DNA of 9,584 nucleotides from Deltaproteobacteria bacterium (lineage in GTDB: Bacteria > Desulfobacterota > Binatia > UBA9968), in assembly GCA_023250495.1 (NCBI GenBank), contig JAHFAP010000116.1, forward strand, positions 1 through 9,584, read 5' to 3'. Of the stretch, positions 6,544-9,584 are shown piece after piece (position 1 is the first letter of the stretch; every line of letters starts with the position of its first letter). The notes below the pieces were generated by a model, which saw only the letters and a list, made by a program, of their open reading frames with translations, was not told where the DNA came from and did not search any database. The position numbers and the translations under genes are program-made.

Positions 6544-6612
6544 TGTTCGTAACTCGCTGGGGTTTTCTACTTGTAAAACAATGGGTTAGCCTGAATCGGG
6601 ACGAGACTGGCT

Positions 6613-7941
6613 ATGGACGAGCTTTGGCAAGAGGCGTTGGAGCAGCTGCGGGAGCGGTTCGGAAATCAGAATTTCGAGACCTGGATTAAGCCGATCCGGG
6701 TGCGGGAAAGGACTGACGACGAGATTTGTCTGGAGGTCCCCAACAAATTTTTCCGCGACTGGCTAGTTGAGCATTTTCTCAGTTCGATTCACGAGACTCT
6801 CTCTCTCTTGAGCCACCGAACCGTGAAGGTGTCGCTCGCCATTAACCAGAAGCTTCAGGCTAGCGGCGCCGCAGAAAAGAGAGCCGAGCGCGAGCCCCAA
6901 AGGGCGCCGCGAGTTAACAATCTCATCCCCAAGTATAACTTTGAAAATTTTGTGGTTGGCGCCAGCAACCAGTTTGCCCACGCCGCCTCCCTCGCCGTGG
7001 CCAACCAACCCGGCGAACATTACAATCCCCTCTTCATTTACGGCGGCGTCGGTCTCGGCAAGACCCACCTGATCAACGCAATCGGCCACCGGATCATCGA
7101 GAAGCGACCGGCCCTGAAGGTTTTCTATCTCAGCTCCGAGGCGTTCATGAATGAGCTCATCGCGTCGCTTAGAAGGGACAAGATGGACGAATTTAAGACG
7201 CGCTTTCGCAACATGGACGTGCTAATCGTGGACGACGTGCAGTTCATCGCCGGCAAGGAACGGACCCAGGAAGAGTTCTTCCACACCTTCAATTCCCTGT
7301 ATGACTCACACAAACAGATCGTCATCACTTCGGACAAGTTTCCAAAAGAAATCCCGGACTTGGAGGACCGCCTGCGCAACCGCTTTGAATGGGGACTGAT
7401 CGCCGACATCCAGCCCCCGGATATGGAGACGCGGGTGGCCATCTTGCAAAAAAAGGCGGAGGTAGAAGGCGTGCTCTTGCCTCACGAAGTCGCTATTTTC
7501 CTCGCCTCCCACATCGACTCTAATGTAAGGGAGCTGGAAGGCTCCCTAACTCGTCTAGGCGCCTTCGGCTCTCTTACCAACGCCGCAATTACCATCGAGC
7601 TGGCTAAAGAAGTTTTGCAGAACACCCTCAAAGGCAACTCTAGAGAAGTTACAGTTGAAAGCATTCAAAAGACCACCTGCGACTACTTCAACATCAAGCT
7701 CGGAGATCTCAAAGCAAAGCGCCGGACGAAAAATATCGCCCTGCCGCGACAGGTCGCGATGTACCTCGCCCGCAAATACACCTCGATTTCATTCCCCGCC
7801 ATTGGGTTGAAGTTCGGCGGCCGGGACCATTCAACCGTGATCCATGCCGCGAAGACGATTGAAAGAAAGCTCAAAGAAGACCCGCAAATGCAAGTCACTA
7901 TCGATAAGTTAGAAAAGAACCTAAATCTCAAACGATCCTGA
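6613..7941 (+). CDS. dnaA: Chromosomal replication initiator protein DnaA
   Basis: 442 residues, full length. Binds DnaA boxes, unwinds oriC and helps load the helicase. Domain I is at about 1-75 (LWQEALEQLRERFGNQNFETWI). A short variable domain II at about 80-105 is followed by the AAA+ core: Walker A GGVGLGKTH (144-152), Walker B LIVDDVQF (204-211) and LEDRLRNRFEWGL (250-262) with the arginine-finger region. Domain IV carries the DNA-binding signature GLKFGGRDHSTVIHA (398-412). The ATG at 6613 begins the conserved N-terminus; only a weak GGGA lies upstream. Unlike dnaN, the plus strand here is slightly C-rich (my hand count over 6601-7920 is about 335 G to 375 C). Self-regulation through the palindromic boxes in its promoter is likely. 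Confidence 0.98.
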   Translation: MDELWQEALEQLRERFGNQNFETWIKPIRVRERTDDEICLEVPNKFFRDWLVEHFLSSIHETLSLLSHRTVKVSLAINQKLQASGAAEKRAEREPQRAPRVNNLIPKYNFENFVVGASNQFAHAASLAVANQPGEHYNPLFIYGGVGLGKTHLINAIGHRIIEKRPALKVFYLSSEAFMNELIASLRRDKMDEFKTRFRNMDVLIVDDVQFIAGKERTQEEFFHTFNSLYDSHKQIVITSDKFPKEIPDLEDRLRNRFEWGLIADIQPPDMETRVAILQKKAEVEGVLLPHEVAIFLASHIDSNVRELEGSLTRLGAFGSLTNAAITIELAKEVLQNTLKGNSREVTVESIQKTTCDYFNIKLGDLKAKRRTKNIALPRQVAMYLARKYTSISFPAIGLKFGGRDHSTVIHAAKTIERKLKEDPQMQVTIDKLEKNLNLKRS

Positions 7942-7967
7942 GGTAGCTGTTGGTTACTAGAGCAAAT

Positions 7968-8047
7968 CTGTGAATAAAGTCACGTCACGAACCTCCTTAC
8001 TCTTGCCGCAGCTAGGAGCGAGAATCGTGAGGGTTATTTATTCACAG
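7968..8047. repeat. 11-base inverted repeat built on variant DnaA boxes
   Basis: CTGTGAATAAA (7968-7978) and TTTATTCACAG (8037-8047) are exact reverse complements 58 bases apart. Each contains a DnaA box with one mismatch (TTATTCACA against TTATCCACA). The geometry suggests paired DnaA-binding sites facing each other across the left half of the gap. Confidence 0.7.
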
Positions 8048-8081
8048 GAAAAAAACGATAGTAGGACTAGGAATTGTTGCT

Positions 8082-8118
8082 TTGTGCACATAATCCACAG
8101 CTCCTACTATCACTATCC
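8082..8118 (+). promoter_or_regulatory. DnaA-box / GC spacer / DnaA-trio-like unwinding module
   Basis: TTGTGCACA (8082-8090, seven of nine) directly abuts TAATCCACA (8091-8099, eight of nine to the DnaA box). Then comes GCTC (8100-8103) and the triplets CTA, CTA, TCA, CTA (8104-8115), whose lower strand read 3' to 5' is GAT, GAT, AGT, GAT. AT-rich DNA follows. The order and orientation match the DnaA-trio element of B. subtilis oriC as I recall it. A possible dnaN promoter (TTGTGC 8082-8087, 17 bases, TACTAT 8105-8110) overlaps the same bases. Confidence 0.5.
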
Positions 8119-8161
8119 AAGATAGAATCATATAAGAGAGTAGTTGTAGTCAGGAGGATAT

Positions 8162-9268
8162 ATGGAATTCAGGGCTAAGCGAGGAGACTTTCTCGCAACG
8201 CTGTACTGGAGCCAAGGCATTGTTGAGCGACGCAACACTATGCCGATTTTGGCGAATGTCCTTATTGAATCACATGGTGGGCAGATCCACCTGACGGCGA
8301 CGGACCTCGAGGTTGGGATAAGGGGCCGGCTAGAAGGAGAAGTGGCCCGCGATGGGGTGGTGACGGTGAGCGCAAAGAAGCTGTACGAAATTGTCCGGGA
8401 GGCACCTGAAGAAACGCTGCAGTTGAGGCGTTTAGAGAATGAATGGGTCGAGATTAAGAGCGGCAAGTCGGTCTTTAAGATTGTCGGCATGGATGCGCGG
8501 GAGTTTCCGGAATTTCCGAAGTTTGAGGGAGAAAAGCTGTCGAGTGTGCCGGCTAAGGTTCTAAGAGAGATGATCGAGAGAACGATCTTTTCTGTCTCCA
8601 GTGATGAAACGCGTTACAATCTAAACGGTGTTTTTGTGGAGGAGACCACTGACGGAAAGGTCCGCATGGTGGCGACCGATGGGCACCGGCTGGCTATGAT
8701 CGAGCGGGGTATAGGAGCGCTTGGTCTGAGCAAAGGAGTAATTCTGCCGCGGAAAGGGCTTGCAGAGTTGCGGAAGCTGCTCGAGGGCGTGGAAGAGGGT
8801 CTGGTCTCGGTCGGGTTCAAAGAAAACATGGGGTTGGTAGTGAGGGAGAACGTGGAGCTGTTCATGCGTCTGATTGAGGGCGACTTTCCTGACTACGGCA
8901 AAGTTATACCAAAAGAAAATCCTCAGCTTGCGCGACTCGAGCAGGATGAATTTCTCCACGCCCTCAGACGCGTGTCGATTCTCTCCAGCGAGCGCTACAA
9001 AGGAATCAAAATGGACTTTAAGGAAGGGAAAGTTTCTATCTCCGCCAGCAATCCGGACTTAGGAGAGGCCGTAGAAGAAATAGAGATAGACTATCAAGGC
9101 AAGGCGCTGACAGTGGGCTTTAACGCGCGCTATCTGATTGATGTCCTGAGCGTGCTTGGCTCGGGCGGAGAGGTAGGGGTGGCGCTCAAAGATGATGTCA
9201 GCCCGAGCGTTCTGCGGAAAAGCGACGACGACGGATATCTCTACGTCATCATGCCGATGAGACTGTAG
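8162..9268 (+). CDS. dnaN: DNA polymerase III beta subunit (sliding clamp)
   Basis: 368 residues, full length. Forms the ring that tethers DNA polymerase III and many repair enzymes to DNA. Typical features are the N-terminal NTMPILANVLIES (25-37), LTATDLEVGIRG (43-54), the middle-domain TDGHRLAMIE (172-181) and the C-terminal MPMRL that ends nearly all bacterial clamps and forms part of the peptide-binding pocket. Three clamp domains of about 120 residues fit the length. The ATG follows AGGAGG (8152-8157) at 4 bases. The gene is strongly G-rich on its coding strand (about 363 G to 216 C over 8161-9240 by hand count), in contrast to dnaA just upstream. Confidence 0.98.
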   Translation: MEFRAKRGDFLATLYWSQGIVERRNTMPILANVLIESHGGQIHLTATDLEVGIRGRLEGEVARDGVVTVSAKKLYEIVREAPEETLQLRRLENEWVEIKSGKSVFKIVGMDAREFPEFPKFEGEKLSSVPAKVLREMIERTIFSVSSDETRYNLNGVFVEETTDGKVRMVATDGHRLAMIERGIGALGLSKGVILPRKGLAELRKLLEGVEEGLVSVGFKENMGLVVRENVELFMRLIEGDFPDYGKVIPKENPQLARLEQDEFLHALRRVSILSSERYKGIKMDFKEGKVSISASNPDLGEAVEEIEIDYQGKALTVGFNARYLIDVLSVLGSGGEVGVALKDDVSPSVLRKSDDDGYLYVIMPMRL

Positions 9269-9300
9269 GTAGAATGCTAGTGTAAGTTTCATCATGGTGT

Positions 9301-9584
9301 CTAGTCTCGGGTGCCGATAACGACGCCGGCAATAATCACTACTCCCCCGACGATCTGGTAAGCCCTAAGCGTCTCGCCCAGGAAAATTTCGGACAGCATC
9401 ACAGCAAAAAGCGGCAGGGTGTTGTAAACGAGGCTGGCGCGGCCTGGACCGAAGGTCCGTATCGAACGGTTCCACAGCAGGAACGAGAGGAACGAGGGAA
9501 AAATGCCGAGGTAGAGAAAGGCCAAGAGCGCTTGGCCGCTCCAGAGATCGGTCGGATGCGCGCGCAGCTCCAGAGAGGCCGCCG
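9301..9584 (-). CDS. EamA/DMT-superfamily membrane transporter (C-terminal part; start lies beyond the window)
   Basis: 93 codons are visible with no stop up to the right edge, so the gene continues beyond it; the TTG at 9525 is an internal codon. The sequence shows the closing half of an EamA domain: ALLAFLYLGIFPSFLSFLLW, then NRSIRTFGPGRASLVYN, LPLFAVMLSEIFLGETL and QIVGGVVIIAGVVIG, i.e. about three of the usual ten membrane helices with the characteristic GE near the start of the last repeat. Such proteins export metabolites or amino acids; the substrate is unknown. It converges on dnaN with 32 bases between them and no hairpin terminator that I can see. Its plus strand is still mostly G-rich although the gene is on the minus strand. 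Confidence 0.88.
   Translation of the reverse strand, partial: AASLELRAHPTDLWSGQALLAFLYLGIFPSFLSFLLWNRSIRTFGPGRASLVYNTLPLFAVMLSEIFLGETLRAYQIVGGVVIIAGVVIGTRD

Larger units (their letters stand above)
6182..6612. other. hemL-dnaA divergent control region (upstream origin segment)
   Basis: 431 bases without a convincing gene. From left to right: the presumed hemL leader; an AT-rich tract (about 6238-6298) holding homopolymer A and T runs, a DnaA-box-like TTTTTCACA (6245-6253, two mismatches) and the small palindrome TTGCATTGCAA (6263-6273); then about 200 bases of ordinary GC-rich DNA; then the DnaA-box palindrome and dnaA promoter. A possible minus-strand -10, CATAAT (complement of 6284-6289), has only a poor -35 (TTGTTG, 15-base spacer), so the hemL promoter is unresolved. 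The short plus-strand open frame at 6371-6589 shows no recognisable protein. Confidence 0.6.
7942..8161. other. oriC: Probable core replication origin (oriC) between dnaA and dnaN
   Basis: 220 non-coding bases. They hold an inverted pair of variant DnaA boxes (7969-7977 and 8038-8046), an A run (8049-8055), two abutting box-like sites (8082-8099), a CTA-triplet array (8104-8115), an AT-rich stretch (about 8119-8141) and the dnaN Shine-Dalgarno site. Plus-strand G/C balance changes sign across this gap by hand count. Both the contents and the strand bias fit oriC. No intrinsic terminator for dnaA is seen here, so some dnaA transcripts may run into dnaN. Confidence 0.72.

Noticed and set aside
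6371..6589. Possible 72-codon gene between hemL and dnaA
   Set aside because: No recognisable protein features, no good ribosome site, and it runs through the dnaA promoter and DnaA boxes.
9269..9300. Terminator between convergent dnaN and the EamA gene
   Set aside because: Only 32 bases, with no stable stem plus T tract visible.

Overview
The window looks like chromosomal core DNA around the replication origin of a GC-rich Gram-negative bacterium. The best fit is the deltaproteobacterial grade (Desulfobacterota, Myxococcota, Binatota and relatives). The reasons are an ATP synthase c subunit that carries a signal peptide, Fo genes a and c encoded apart from the rest of the ATP synthase, and an EndoQ-type repair nuclease. 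This placement is inferred from gene content. No rRNA, tRNA, mobile element or CRISPR array is visible.

Layout. (1) 1-3025, plus strand: the 3' part of an endonuclease Q-like gene, a SAM hydroxide adenosyltransferase (DUF62), an M50 site-2-type membrane protease, and a dCMP deaminase whose start lies 74 bases inside the protease gene. (2) 3026-3061: a strong bidirectional terminator between convergent units. (3) 6181 down to 3075, minus strand: hemL, atpZ-like, atpI-like, atpB, atpE. Spacing is tight (34-base gap, 4-base overlap, abutting, 71-base gap), so this may be one operon joining a tetrapyrrole enzyme to the proton channel of ATP synthase. (4) 6182-6612: a divergent control region with an AT-rich tract and a perfect 20-base palindrome of two DnaA boxes inside the probable dnaA promoter. 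(5) 6613-7941 dnaA, 7942-8161 an intergenic region, 8162-9268 dnaN. (6) 9301-9584, minus strand: the C-terminal end of an EamA/DMT transporter running off the right edge.

The most informative part is the 220-base dnaA-dnaN gap. It holds three to four variant DnaA boxes, one 11-base and one 10-base inverted repeat, and an array reading box, short GC-rich spacer, CTA-type triplets, AT-rich DNA. That order matches the DnaA-box/DnaA-trio unwinding module described in Bacillus subtilis. Hand counts of G and C on the plus strand change sign here. Sequence to the left is C-rich even in plus-strand genes, while dnaN is strongly G-rich. Together these place oriC between dnaA and dnaN, with a second DnaA-binding site controlling dnaA upstream, so the origin looks bipartite.

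One replication and repair theme recurs. The EndoQ-like nuclease (deaminated-base repair) ends in QLELL, which resembles a sliding-clamp-binding peptide, and the clamp gene itself (dnaN) lies nearby. dCMP deaminase supplies dUMP for dTMP synthesis. I see no defence system or clearly undescribed multi-gene system; the notable signals are in origin architecture and gene arrangement.
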